Origin: Rhizobacter sp. Root1221
GTDB taxonomy: Bacteria; Pseudomonadota; Gammaproteobacteria; Burkholderiales; Burkholderiaceae_C
Length of the DNA: 64,000 nucleotides
Direction: 5' to 3'
NCBI RefSeq assembly: GCF_001425785.1
Contig: NZ_LMDI01000028.1
Location: 1 to 64,000 of the forward strand
Shown: positions 45,594 to 54,281 of the stretch, one piece after another
Position numbering within the stretch: position 1 is the first letter of the stretch
Layout of the letters: every line of letters starts with the position of its first letter
Position numbers and translations under genes: made by a program
Notes under the pieces: model-generated
The model's input: the letters and a program-made list of their open reading frames with translations, nothing else
Told to the model about the DNA's origin: nothing
The model's database searches: none

Positions 45594-46453
45594 TGAGCAC
45601 GGACGGCCGGGCGTCGCGGCGCGGTCCGCGGCCGGCAGATCCGCTGGTGCCCTTCGAGGAGGGGCTGCGCCAGCGGTTCCCGTCGCGCGAGGACGTGCTG
45701 GCCGAGGCCCGCGCGCTGACGGAACGCCGCCGCGCCAAGCGGCCGGCCGCCGCCGTAGCGCTCGTGGTGGCGCTGCTGCTCGGTGTCGTGGGGGTCGACC
45801 CGGTATGGCGCACGGAGGACATCCGCACGGCGGTGGGTGAACAGCGTCGGCAGGCCCTCGCCGATGGCAGCGTGCTGGTGCTGAACACCGGCAGCACGCT
45901 CCACATCGAGCACCGCGTGCGTTCACGCCAGTTCGTGCTGGCGGCGGGCGAGGTGTCGTTCCAGGTTGCCCACGGGTGGCGGCCGTTTGTCGTGCGGGCG
46001 GGTGAGGTGTCGGTGCGCGACATCGGCACGGCCTTCACCGTCCGGCGCCATGACGGGGGCGCCGACGTGACGGTGCTCGATGGGGCGGTGGAGGTTCTCG
46101 AGCCCGGCCCGCGGTCGCGCGTGCTCGCCGCCGGGCAGGCCGTGCGGGCCGTCGATGCGGGGCCGCCGCACCCGCTGCGCGCCGTCGACGTGGCCGATGC
46201 CGGCGCCTGGCGCGAGGGACGCCTCGTGTTCGACGGCACGCCGCTGGCGGCCGTGCTGTCCGAGATCGCCCGCTACCGGCGGGCGCCGGTGGTGCTGGAC
46301 GACCCGCGTGCGGGGCAGCTGCGCTTGTCCGGCGCCTACGACGTTGCCGGGCTGGAGGCCCTGATCGACGCGCTGCCGCAGGTGTTGCCCGTGGTGGTGC
46401 GCCGCATGGCCGATGGCACGGTGCACGTGGCCGCGGCCGAAAAAAAATCGTAG
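45593..46453 (+). CDS. FecR-like anti-sigma factor/signal transducer
   Basis: A 286-aa inner-membrane protein. The cytoplasmic N terminus (about 1-48) is arginine-rich, one helix (about 51-68) crosses the membrane, and the periplasmic FecR domain begins with YRTAVGEQR-like TAVGEQRRQALADGSVLVLNTGS and includes VSVRDIGTAFTVRR. It relays the signal from the loaded receptor to the sigma factor. The usual tryptophan-rich N-terminal cytoplasmic domain (DUF4880) is not obvious here. Co-translated with the sigma gene. Confidence 0.9.
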   Translation: MSTDGRASRRGPRPADPLVPFEEGLRQRFPSREDVLAEARALTERRRAKRPAAAVALVVALLLGVVGVDPVWRTEDIRTAVGEQRRQALADGSVLVLNTGSTLHIEHRVRSRQFVLAAGEVSFQVAHGWRPFVVRAGEVSVRDIGTAFTVRRHDGGADVTVLDGAVEVLEPGPRSRVLAAGQAVRAVDAGPPHPLRAVDVADAGAWREGRLVFDGTPLAAVLSEIARYRRAPVVLDDPRAGQLRLSGAYDVAGLEALIDALPQVLPVVVRRMADGTVHVAAAEKKS

Positions 46454-46563
46454 GGCGACGTCACCTTTTGCCGTTGCCATTCGCCAACCCTGCAGGAGCC
46501 CCGCCGTCCGGGGTGTGAACCCGGCGCCGCCCCGAGTGCGCCCCTTGCAGGAGAGAAGTCACC

Positions 46564-48954
46564 GTGCCCCATTCACTCACCGCCCGCCTGGGCCAGGTCG
46601 CCACCGCCGTGCTGGTGGCCACTGCCGCCTGCGCGCAGTCGGCCACCCCCGTCGCCATCGACATCGCCGCCCAGCCGCTTGACAAGGCGCTCGGGGCCCT
46701 GGCCCGCCAGTCCGGCGTGCGCATCGTGTTTTCCACCGACCTGGCGGAAACCCGCAACGGCCAGGCGCTGACCGGCACGCTCACCGTGCAGCAGGCGCTC
46801 GACCGCCTGCTGGCCGGCTCCGGCCTGGTGGCGCGGCCGCTTGGCGGTGGTGGGTACACGGTGGGGCCGGCGGGTTCGCCGCCGGCCGACAGCGCGGCCC
46901 TGCCGAAGGTGACCGTCACCGCGTCCCATCTGGCCGAGACGGCGACCAGCTCGGTCGCCGGTTACTTCGCCCGGCGCACCGCCTCCGTGACGAAGACCGA
47001 CACCCCCATCATCGAGGTGCCGCAAAGCGTGTCCGTCGTGACGCGGCAGCAGATCGACGACCAGCGCCCGGCGAGCCTGACCGAGGCCCTGGAATACGCG
47101 CCGGGCGTGTTCACGGGCCAGGTGGGCGCCACCAACCGGTACGACTATGTGCCGCTGCGCGGCTTCATCGAGACCAGCACCGACAACACCGTGCTGGACG
47201 GGCTGAAGATCCTCAGCGACGGGGGCAGCTACAGCTCGATGCAGGTGGAGCCGTACCTCGTCGAACGCATCGATGTGTACCGCGGACCGTCGTCGGTGCT
47301 GTTCGGGCGGAACGCCCCAGGCGGCCTGGTGGCCATGACGAGCAAGCGGCCCACCCCCGAGCCGTACCGCCAGGTCGAGGTCACGCTCGGCAGCCAGCAG
47401 CGCCGGCAGGCAGGGTTCGACGTCGCCGGCCCGGTGGCGGAGGCGGGGGGCGCATGGTCGTACCGGCTGACCGGCATGGGCCGCGATGGCGAGACCCTGG
47501 TGGACCACGTGAGGGAATCGCGTTATGCCGTCGCGCCGTCGTTGCAGTACGAACCCGACGGCCGGACCCGCCTGCTGCTGCAGGCCTACTGGCAGAATGA
47601 CCCCGAGGGCGGCTACCACGGCGGCCTGCCCGCCGAGGTCACGGTGACCACGGCGCGCACGGGCCAGCGTGTGCCACGCAGCTTCTTCGAGGGCGATCCC
47701 GACTACAACGCCTTCAAGCGCAAGCAGCGCATGGTGGGCTACCAGTTCGAGCACACCTTCGACAACCAGTGGACGGTGCGCCAGAACTTCCGCTACCTTG
47801 AATCGTCGGTGCACCTCGAGCAGGTATACGCGTACGGATGGGCCGGGCCCACCACGCTGAACCGGTATGTGTCGGGCGCGGACGAATCGCTCCGCGGCTG
47901 GACCGTCGACAACCAGGCCCAGCGCGAATTCTCGACCGGCGCCGCGCGCCACACGTTGCTGGCCGGCGTGGACTACCAGCACCGCAACGTGACCGGGGCG
48001 TGGTACTCGGGCAGCGCCACGCCGATCGACGTGCTGGCGCCGGTGTACGGCAACCCGGTCGTGGGCAGCCTCTACACCGCGCAGGTGGACCGCCGGTTGG
48101 TGCAGACCGGCCTGTACGCGCAGGACCAGGTCGCCTGGGACCGCTGGCGCTTCACGGTGGGCGGACGGCAGGACTGGTCCCGCACGGACAGCCTGAAATA
48201 CGGCGCCACCGACGACTACCTGCGCTGGAGCGGCAACAAGTTCAGCGCGCGGGCGGGCGCGGTGTACCTGTTCGACAGCGGGTTTGCGCCGTATGCGAGC
48301 TACAGCGAGTCGTTCAACCCGAGCGGATTCACCGACACGGCGGGCCAGGTGCTCGAGCCCACGGAAAGCCGCCAGGTGGAGGTGGGCCTGAAGTACGAGC
48401 CGGCGGGAGGGTACGGCATGGCCTCGGTGGCCCTGTACGACCTCGTGCAGGACCACGTGGCCACCCGCGTGCTGGGCACGCCGAATTACGAGCCGGTGGG
48501 CAAGGTGCGCTCGCGCGGCCTCGAGGCCGAGGCGCGCCTGCAGCTGGGCCGCAACCTCGCGCTGCTGGGCAGCTACACGCTCACCGACGCCGAGTACGTG
48601 CGCGCGGCGGACGGGCAGCAGGGAAAGACCCCGTACCAGGTGCCTCGCCAGATGGCCTCGGTGTGGACCGACTACACCGTGCTCGCCGGGGTGTCGGTGG
48701 GCGCCGGCGTGCGCCACGTGGGGTCGAGCTGGGCGGACAACGACAACACGCTCAAGGTGCCCGCATACACGCTGGCCGACCTGGCCGTGCGCATCGACCT
48801 CGCGCTGTTCGGGCGCGACTGGCGCGGCGCCAACCTGCGCTTCAACGTGAAGAACGTGGCCGACAAGACCTACGTGGCGTCGTGTGCGAGCCTGGGCTAC
48901 TGCTACTACGGCGATGCCCGCCGCGTGAGCGCTACGCTCGACTACCAGTGGTGA
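46564..48954 (+). CDS. TonB-dependent siderophore receptor with STN signalling domain
   Basis: A 796-aa outer-membrane receptor of the FecA/FpvA type. After a signal peptide, a STN domain (about 28-100, with AIDIAAQPLDKALGALARQSG) allows signalling to the FecR-like protein. A TonB box-like LPKVTVTAS precedes the plug, which contains EVPQSVSVVTRQQIDDQ and RIDVYRGPSSVLFGRNAPGG. The beta barrel ends in the expected aromatic residue (YQW). The siderophore is not predictable. GTG at 46564 follows GGAGAG. Expression should need the upstream sigma factor and iron starvation. Confidence 0.94.
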   Translation: MPHSLTARLGQVATAVLVATAACAQSATPVAIDIAAQPLDKALGALARQSGVRIVFSTDLAETRNGQALTGTLTVQQALDRLLAGSGLVARPLGGGGYTVGPAGSPPADSAALPKVTVTASHLAETATSSVAGYFARRTASVTKTDTPIIEVPQSVSVVTRQQIDDQRPASLTEALEYAPGVFTGQVGATNRYDYVPLRGFIETSTDNTVLDGLKILSDGGSYSSMQVEPYLVERIDVYRGPSSVLFGRNAPGGLVAMTSKRPTPEPYRQVEVTLGSQQRRQAGFDVAGPVAEAGGAWSYRLTGMGRDGETLVDHVRESRYAVAPSLQYEPDGRTRLLLQAYWQNDPEGGYHGGLPAEVTVTTARTGQRVPRSFFEGDPDYNAFKRKQRMVGYQFEHTFDNQWTVRQNFRYLESSVHLEQVYAYGWAGPTTLNRYVSGADESLRGWTVDNQAQREFSTGAARHTLLAGVDYQHRNVTGAWYSGSATPIDVLAPVYGNPVVGSLYTAQVDRRLVQTGLYAQDQVAWDRWRFTVGGRQDWSRTDSLKYGATDDYLRWSGNKFSARAGAVYLFDSGFAPYASYSESFNPSGFTDTAGQVLEPTESRQVEVGLKYEPAGGYGMASVALYDLVQDHVATRVLGTPNYEPVGKVRSRGLEAEARLQLGRNLALLGSYTLTDAEYVRAADGQQGKTPYQVPRQMASVWTDYTVLAGVSVGAGVRHVGSSWADNDNTLKVPAYTLADLAVRIDLALFGRDWRGANLRFNVKNVADKTYVASCASLGYCYYGDARRVSATLDYQW

Positions 48955-49006
48955 GGTGAGGCGCGGCCCCCTGGCGCCAAGGCCAGGGGCCCGCGGGCGG
49001 GGCCGG

Positions 49007-49753
49007 TCAGCCCTTCTTGCCCTGGTTCGCCACCGCGGCCGCGGCCGCCTTGGCCGCTTCCTCGTCACCCAGGTAGTAGCTCTTGATGGGCTTCAGGTCG
49101 GCGTCGAGTTCGTAGACGAGCGGGATGCCGTTCGGGATGTTCACGCCCACGATCGCGTCGTCGGCGATGTTGTCGAGGTACTTCACCAGCGCGCGGATGC
49201 TGTTGCCGTGGGCGGCGATCACGATGCGCTTGCCGGCCTTGATGGCCGGGGCGATGCTGTCGTTCCACACCGGCAGCACGCGCTCCACGGTGTCCTTCAG
49301 GCATTCGGTGAGGGGCACGTCATTCGGGTTCAGCTTGGCGTAGCGCACGTCCTGGCGCTGGCCGCGCGGGTCGTTGGCGTCGAGGGACGGCGGCGGGGTG
49401 TCGTAGCTGCGGCGCCAGACGAGCACCTGCTCGTCGCCATACTGCTTCGCCGTCTCGGCCTTGTTGAGGCCCTGCAGGCCACCGTAGTGGCGCTCGTTGA
49501 GGCGCCAGCTGTGCACGACGGGCAGCCAGGTGCGGTCCATCTGGTCCAGCGTGTGCCACAGCGTCCAGATGGCGCGCTTGAGCACCGACGTGTAGGCCAC
49601 GTCGAACTCGTAGCCCTCGGCCTTCAGCAGCCGCCCGGCTTCCTTCGCCTGCTCGACGCCGGTGGGGGTGAGTTCCACGTCGGTCCAGCCGGTGAAGCGG
49701 TTTTCGAGGTTCCAGGTCGATTCGCCGTGGCGAATGAGCACGAGTTTGTACAT
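49007..49753 (-). CDS. gpmA: Phosphoglycerate mutase (2,3-BPG-dependent)
   Basis: A 248-aa glycolytic enzyme that interconverts 3- and 2-phosphoglycerate. [10 protein letters not shown] (6-15) carries the phospho-histidine H9, and [15 protein letters not shown] supplies the second histidine. Sequence and length match dPGM. The ATG at 49753 gives the normal start [10 protein letters not shown]; an upstream in-frame start adds four residues. It diverges from the rhodanese gene over a promoter-containing gap. Confidence 0.97.
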   Translation of the reverse strand: MYKLVLIRHGESTWNLENRFTGWTDVELTPTGVEQAKEAGRLLKAEGYEFDVAYTSVLKRAIWTLWHTLDQMDRTWLPVVHSWRLNERHYGGLQGLNKAETAKQYGDEQVLVWRRSYDTPPPSLDANDPRGQRQDVRYAKLNPNDVPLTECLKDTVERVLPVWNDSIAPAIKAGKRIVIAAHGNSIRALVKYLDNIADDAIVGVNIPNGIPLVYELDADLKPIKSYYLGDEEAAKAAAAAVANQGKKG

Positions 49754-49768
49754 GGCAGGGGTCATCGG

Positions 49769-49796
49769 TTGGACGGAGGAAGGCGAATTCTATAAT
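49769..49796 (+). promoter_or_regulatory. Sigma70-type promoter before rhodanese-grxC
   Basis: TTGGAC (49769-49774) and a perfect TATAAT (49791-49796) are 16 bp apart, 33 bp upstream of the rhodanese start. The -10 lies inside the palindrome GAATT-CTAT-AATTC, so the complementary strand reads a -10-like sequence too and the region may drive gpmA divergently. Confidence 0.62.
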
Positions 49797-49828
49797 TCGC
49801 GTTTGATCTCCAACCCGTGGGCCTTCCA

Positions 49829-50239
49829 GTGAAATTCTTTCTCGATACGTGGTACCTGTTCGCCGTGGCCCTGGTGTCGGGCGGTTTGCTCGCCTGGCCC
49901 ACGCTGCGCCGCGGTGCGCCGGCCGGTGGTGTCTCCACCGCGGAGGCCGTCCTGCTGATCAACCGCGAGAAGGCGGTGCTGGTGGACGTGCGCGATGCCA
50001 CCGAGTACGCCGCCGGCCACGTGGCCAATGCGAAAAACATCCCGCTTGCCACGATCGAGTCGAGCACGGCGCTGCCGAAAAACAAGGCCTTGCCCATTGT
50101 GGTGGTGTGCAACCGCGGTGCGCAGGCCTCGCGTGCCGTCGTTATGCTGCGCAAACTCGGTTACGAAAACGCACGCACGCTCACCGGCGGCCTGGCCGCC
50201 TGGCGTGAAGCCAACCTGCCAGTCGAAAAATCGGCCTGA
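49829..50239 (+). CDS. Membrane-anchored rhodanese-like protein
   Basis: A 136-aa sulfurtransferase-fold protein. One N-terminal helix (about 8-24) anchors it, followed by a rhodanese domain with LVDVRDATEYAAGHVANAKNIP and the active-site loop CNRGAQAS, nucleophile C94. The rhodanese-grxC-secB-gpsA order is common in Burkholderiales and gammaproteobacteria. Physiological substrate unknown. GTG at 49829 gives the family-like start VKFFLDTWYLF; a GTG 12 bp upstream is also in frame, and neither has a good ribosome site. Confidence 0.88.
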   Translation: MKFFLDTWYLFAVALVSGGLLAWPTLRRGAPAGGVSTAEAVLLINREKAVLVDVRDATEYAAGHVANAKNIPLATIESSTALPKNKALPIVVVCNRGAQASRAVVMLRKLGYENARTLTGGLAAWREANLPVEKSA

Positions 50240-50259
50240 CCCGGAGACCACGAGAAGCC

Positions 50260-50517
50260 ATGCAAGCGGTGAAGATGTACACGACGCAGGTTTGCCCCTT
50301 CTGCATTCGTGCCAAGAGCCTGCTGAAGGCGCGCGGGGTCGAGGCCATCGATGAAGTCCGCATCGACCTGGACCCATCCCAGCGCGCCACGATGATGGAA
50401 ATCACCGGCCGGCGCACCGTGCCCCAGATCTTCATCGGCGACACTCACGTGGGCGGTTGCGACGACCTCGTCGCACTCGACCAGCAAGGCGGCCTGCTGC
50501 CCCTGCTGAACGCCTGA
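50260..50517 (+). CDS. grxC: Glutaredoxin 3
   Basis: An 85-aa glutathione-dependent disulfide reductase. The active site is CPFC at 12-15; TVPQIFIG carries the cis-proline, and GGCDDL completes the glutathione site. Length and motifs match GrxC. It follows the rhodanese gene by 20 bp and likely shares its transcript, which probably ends at the hairpin before secB. Confidence 0.95.
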   Translation: MQAVKMYTTQVCPFCIRAKSLLKARGVEAIDEVRIDLDPSQRATMMEITGRRTVPQIFIGDTHVGGCDDLVALDQQGGLLPLLNA

Positions 50518-50580
50518 CCGTGTTGGGGTCACTCCCCGTGACGGTCATCGGGCCTCGTGGATAATCGCGGCCACCCGCAC

Positions 50581-50609
50581 AGCCCGCAGCCTCCGGTTGC
50601 GGGCTTTTT
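50581..50609 (+). terminator. Intrinsic terminator in the grxC-secB gap
   Basis: AGCCCGCA and TGCGGGCT form a perfect 8-bp stem (50581-50588 and 50598-50605) with a 9-bp loop, followed by T-rich sequence. It is the classical form. A possible promoter (GTGACG, 16 bp, GATAAT at 50560) lies just upstream, so it may act as an attenuator in the secB leader instead of only ending the grxC transcript. Confidence 0.75.
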
Positions 50610-50629
50610 CTTGTGATTGAGAGACGACC

Positions 50630-51085
50630 ATGGCAGACAACGACCAGACCCCCGTGTTCCAGATCCAGCGCCTGTACCTGAAGGACCTGTCCCTCGAGCA
50701 ACCCAACTCGCCGCTGATCTTCCTCGAGCAGGCCCAGCCCAGCGTGGACATCAACCTCGGCCTGGGCGCGGAACCGGTCGGTGAAGGCATGTACGAGGTG
50801 ACCGTCACCGCCACCGTGACCACCACCGTCGGCGACAAGACGCTGTTCCTGGTCGAAGCCAAGCAAGCCGGCATCTTCGAGATCCGCAACATCCCGCAAG
50901 ACCAGCTGCAGCCCATCATCGGCATCGCCTGCCCGCAGATCGTGTACCCGTACCTGCGCGCTGTCGTGTCGGACGTCTGCACGCGCGCTGGCTTCCCGCC
51001 GGTGATCCTGTCGGAAGTGAACTTCCAGGCCATGTACGAAGCCCAGCAGCAACAGCAGGGTGCAACGCCCAACGGCGCAAACTGA
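50630..51085 (+). CDS. secB: Protein-export chaperone SecB
   Basis: A 151-aa tetrameric chaperone that keeps preproteins unfolded and hands them to Sec[17 protein letters not shown] near the N terminus, VTVTATV strands and the C-terminal [18 protein letters not shown] match SecB closely. The C-terminal tail is glutamine-rich. gpsA begins 7 bp downstream, a widely conserved pairing. Confidence 0.97.
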   Translation: MADNDQTPVFQIQRLYLKDLSLEQPNSPLIFLEQAQPSVDINLGLGAEPVGEGMYEVTVTATVTTTVGDKTLFLVEAKQAGIFEIRNIPQDQLQPIIGIACPQIVYPYLRAVVSDVCTRAGFPPVILSEVNFQAMYEAQQQQQGATPNGAN

Positions 51086-51092
51086 TCGGCCA

Positions 51093-52079
51093 ATGAACGT
51101 TTCGGTTCTCGGGGCAGGGGCCTGGGGCACTGCCCTCGCCGTGAGCGTGGCCTCGCGCCACGCCACGGTGCTGTGGGCCCGTGATGCCGCGCAGGCCGCG
51201 GCCATCGGTGCGGCACGCGAGAACAGCCGCTACCTGCCAGGCATCGCCTTGCCTGAACCGCTGCAGGTCACGGCCGATTTCGACGCCGCCGTGGCCCACG
51301 CACGCGACGGCCTGATCATCGTCGGCACCCCCATGGCCGGCCTGCAAGGCACGCTCGAACGCTTGCCGGCCGACTGCCTGGGCGTGTTGTGGTTGTGCAA
51401 GGGCTTCCAGGAAGGCACCGGCCGCCTCGGCCACGAGGTGGCGCAGGCGGTGCGGCCCGATCTCGCCCGCGTCGGCATCGTCTCGGGCCCGAGCTTTGCG
51501 CTCGAGGTGGCCCGCGGCCAGCCGGCAGCCCTCGTGGCAGCCAGCGCGGACGACTCCCTCACGCAACTCGCCATCGACGTGTTGCACAGCGAACGCCTCC
51601 GTGTGTACGCGTCGAACGACCCGGTGGGCGTCGAGGTGGGTGGGGCGGTGAAAAACGTGCTGGCCATCGCCACGGGCATTGCCGACGGCATGCAGCTGGG
51701 GCTGAACGCCCGCGCCGCGCTCATCACGCGCGGGCTGGCCGAGATCACCCGGCTCGGCCTCGCGCTGGGCGCCCGGGCTGAAACCTTCATGGGGTTGAGC
51801 GGCCTTGGCGACCTGGTGCTCACCGCCACCGGCGACCTGTCGCGCAACCGCAAGGTGGGGCTGCTGCTCGCGCAGGGGCTGCCGCTGTCGCAGATCCTGC
51901 AGGAACTCGGCCACGTGGCCGAAGGGGTGGCCTGTGCGTCCACGGTGCTGAAACGCGCCCGCGAATGCCAGGTCACGGTGCCCATCACCGAGGCCGTCGT
52001 CGACGTGCTGGAGGCGCGGCTCACGCCACAACAGGCCATCCGGGCACTGATGGGCCGTGAGGCGCAGCGAGAAGCATGA
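51093..52079 (+). CDS. gpsA: Glycerol-3-phosphate dehydrogenase [NAD(P)+]
   Basis: A 328-aa enzyme that makes glycerol-3-phosphate for phospholipids. The nucleotide loop GAGAWGTA (7-14), [11 protein letters not shown] and the catalytic [13 protein letters not shown] segment are present, as is [11 protein letters not shown]. The ATG at 51093 gives the family N terminus [12 protein letters not shown]. Its stop overlaps the start of the next gene (ATGA). Confidence 0.97.
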   Translation: MNVSVLGAGAWGTALAVSVASRHATVLWARDAAQAAAIGAARENSRYLPGIALPEPLQVTADFDAAVAHARDGLIIVGTPMAGLQGTLERLPADCLGVLWLCKGFQEGTGRLGHEVAQAVRPDLARVGIVSGPSFALEVARGQPAALVAASADDSLTQLAIDVLHSERLRVYASNDPVGVEVGGAVKNVLAIATGIADGMQLGLNARAALITRGLAEITRLGLALGARAETFMGLSGLGDLVLTATGDLSRNRKVGLLLAQGLPLSQILQELGHVAEGVACASTVLKRARECQVTVPITEAVVDVLEARLTPQQAIRALMGREAQREA

Positions 52080-53047
52080 ACATGCAACGACGTGACCTGA
52101 TCATCGCCGCGGGGCTCGCGGCCTCGCCTTGGTTCGCCCGTGCCGCGGCGTGGCCTTCGCAGCCGCTGCGGCTGATCGTGCCGTTCCCGGCGGGCAGTTC
52201 GCCCGACATCGTCGCGCGGCTGCTGGCCGAGTCCCTCGCGCCAGCGCTCGGCCAGCCGGTGGTGGTGGACAACAAGCCCGGCGCCGGCGGCAACCTCGGC
52301 ACCGCGGTGGCCGCGAAATCCCCACCCGACGGCAACACCTGGCTCTTCACCATCCAGGGGCCGCTCGTCACGGCGCCGCTGCTGTCGAAGCGCCTGCCGT
52401 ACGACCCGGTGCGCGACCTGGCGCCCGTGTGCCTCGTGGCCACGTCGCCCAACGTGCTGGTCGTCGACCCGCACCTCGGCGTCGACAACCTGGCCGACTT
52501 CGTGCGCCTGGCCAAGCAGAACCATGGCGCGTGGAACTACGGCAGTGTCGGCAACGGCAGTGCGTCGCACCTCGCGATGGAATGGTTCCGCACGCGCACC
52601 GGCATCGACCTCGTGCACGTGCCGTATGCCGGTTTCCCGCAGGTGGTCAACGCCATCCTCGGCGGACAGGTGCAGGCCGGGTTCATGGTGCCGGGCCTCG
52701 CGATGGCGCAGGTGCGTGCCGGCAAGCTGCGGGCGCTCGGGGTCACGAGCCTCGGCCGCGTGGCCTCGCTGCCCGACCTGCCGGCGCTGACCGAGTTGGG
52801 GCATCCCGGTTTCGAAGCCATCTCGTGGCAGGCCGTGCTGGCCCCGGCGGGCACGCCGGCACCCGTGATCGATCGCATGTCGCGCGAGCTGATCCGCATC
52901 ATCAAGGGCAACGACTTCCGCACGAAGCTGCTGGCGCAGTACTTCACCGCCGCGGGCACCACGCCCGACGCGCTCAAGGGGCTCATCGTCACCGAACGCG
53001 ACCGCTGGGCGAAGGTGATCCGGGCCGCGGGCGTCCAGCCCGAGTAG
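52076..53047 (+). CDS. Bug-family tricarboxylate/solute-binding protein
   Basis: A 323-aa periplasmic binding protein of the tripartite tricarboxylate transporter family (TctC/Bug). [12 protein letters not shown] at the N terminus is a signal with a twin-arginine look. [22 protein letters not shown] and [24 protein letters not shown], broken for length, are family hallmarks. No TctA or TctB gene lies nearby; orphan Bug genes are numerous in Burkholderiales. Substrate unknown. It is coupled to gpsA by a 4-bp overlap. Confidence 0.93.
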   Translation: MNMQRRDLIIAAGLAASPWFARAAAWPSQPLRLIVPFPAGSSPDIVARLLAESLAPALGQPVVVDNKPGAGGNLGTAVAAKSPPDGNTWLFTIQGPLVTAPLLSKRLPYDPVRDLAPVCLVATSPNVLVVDPHLGVDNLADFVRLAKQNHGAWNYGSVGNGSASHLAMEWFRTRTGIDLVHVPYAGFPQVVNAILGGQVQAGFMVPGLAMAQVRAGKLRALGVTSLGRVASLPDLPALTELGHPGFEAISWQAVLAPAGTPAPVIDRMSRELIRIIKGNDFRTKLLAQYFTAAGTTPDALKGLIVTERDRWAKVIRAAGVQPE

Positions 53048-53065
53048 CAGCCCCGGGCCGCAGGG

Positions 53066-53536
53066 TCAGCCGCCGCCGGCGTAGCCGTTCTGGCGCCAGG
53101 CGTCGAACACCGTCACCGCCACCGCATTGCTGAGGTTCAGGCTGCGCTGCCCCGCGCGCATGGGCAGGCGCACGCGCTGGGTTTCGGGGAAGGTGTCGCG
53201 CAGGTCGGCCGGCAGGCCCGCGGTTTCCGAGCCGAACACGAACCAGTCGCCCGGCAACCACGTGGTGTGGGCGATGGACCGGCTGCCGCGCGTGGTGAAC
53301 GCGAACAGGCGGTCGGGGGCCGGGCGCGCCTGCGCGAGGAACGCGGCCCAGGAGGCGTGGCGTTGCACCGGCGCGTACTCGTGGTAATCGAGGCCCGCGC
53401 GGCGCAGCAGCCGGTCGTCCATCGAAAAACCGAGCGGCTCGATCAGGTGCAGCGCGCAACCGGTGTTGGCAGCCAGGCGGATCACGTTCCCCGTGTTGGG
53501 CGGGATCTCCGGGTGGACTAGGACGATGTTGAACAT
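53066..53536 (-). CDS. trmL: tRNA (cytidine(34)-2'-O)-methyltransferase TrmL
   Basis: A 156-aa SPOUT-class RNA methyltransferase that modifies the wobble base of leucine tRNAs. MFNIVLVHPEIPPNTGNVIRLAANTG at the start, FGSETAGLP in the middle and RSLNLSNAVAVTVFDAWRQ at the end form the trefoil-knot SAM site. The ATG at 53536 gives the family start. It follows comF by 29 bp. Confidence 0.95.
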   Translation of the reverse strand: MFNIVLVHPEIPPNTGNVIRLAANTGCALHLIEPLGFSMDDRLLRRAGLDYHEYAPVQRHASWAAFLAQARPAPDRLFAFTTRGSRSIAHTTWLPGDWFVFGSETAGLPADLRDTFPETQRVRLPMRAGQRSLNLSNAVAVTVFDAWRQNGYAGGG

Positions 53537-53565
53537 GGGGCGGATTGTGCCCGCGCCCGCGTGTG

Positions 53566-54249
53566 TCAACCGGACGGGCGCGGCGTGCGTGCCACCACCC
53601 ACACCTGGACCGAGGCGGCACCCGCCGCCTGCAGCACCTTGGTGATCTCGTGGGCGGTGGCGCCGGTGGTCATCACGTCGTCGACCACGGCCACGTGCCG
53701 GCCGGCCACGGCCGCGCGCCGCCGAGGCTCGATGGCAAACGCACCGCGCACATTGGTGGCACGCCGGGCTTCGGGCAGGGCGATCTGGTGCGGGGTGTGT
53801 TTCACGCGCAGCAGCAGCGTGGGGTCGGCCGCGGGCCCCAGGCGGCGGGCCAGCTCCCAGGCCTGGTTGAACCCGCGCTCGCGCAGGCGGGCCGGGCTGA
53901 GCGGCACCGGCAGCAGCAGGTCGGGCGGCGGGTGGCGGGCGCGGGCCACGGCGTCGCGCAGGCCGCCGGCCAGTGTGCCGGCGAGGTCGAGTGCGCCATG
54001 GAACTTGAAGCCCAGCACCAGGCGGTCCCATGGGAAGCCGTAGTCGACTGCGGCCACTGCGTGCTGGAACGGCGGGGGCGACACCAGGCAGCGGCCGCAC
54101 GTGGCCGTGCCGGCGGGCACCCGCAGCGCACAGCGGCTGCAGCGCGGCTCGCCTGGCGCGAAGCGTTGCATGCAGGGCAGGCACACGCGCGTGGAGCCCC
54201 AGCCGCGGCAGATGGCGCACAGGCTGGGTATTCGGGCGAGGCAGCGCAT
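53566..54249 (-). CDS. comF: ComF-family phosphoribosyltransferase-like protein
   Basis: A 227-aa protein. Cysteine pairs near the N terminus (C11/C14, C23/C26, C37/C40 and C51/C54) form the zinc-ribbon part, and VAVVDDVMTTGATAHE is the PRPP-type motif. ComF members are linked to natural transformation and DNA uptake; the reaction is unknown. The ATG at 54249 was chosen to start directly before the zinc ribbon. It diverges from the BioC-like gene with only 32 bp between start codons. Confidence 0.9.
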   Translation of the reverse strand: MRCLARIPSLCAICRGWGSTRVCLPCMQRFAPGEPRCSRCALRVPAGTATCGRCLVSPPPFQHAVAAVDYGFPWDRLVLGFKFHGALDLAGTLAGGLRDAVARARHPPPDLLLPVPLSPARLRERGFNQAWELARRLGPAADPTLLLRVKHTPHQIALPEARRATNVRGAFAIEPRRRAAVAGRHVAVVDDVMTTGATAHEITKVLQAAGAASVQVWVVARTPRPSG

Positions 54250-54261
54250 GAAGGGCACCCG

Positions 54262-54275
54262 GTCAATATACTGAC
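54262..54275. promoter_or_regulatory. Palindrome in the comF/BioC-like divergent gap
   Basis: GTCAATATACTGAC is a near-palindrome (two mismatched positions) in the centre of a 32-bp divergent gap. It contains TATACT, which could be a -10 for the rightward gene. One bound protein could control both directions. Confidence 0.4.
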
Positions 54276-54281
54276 GGCCCG

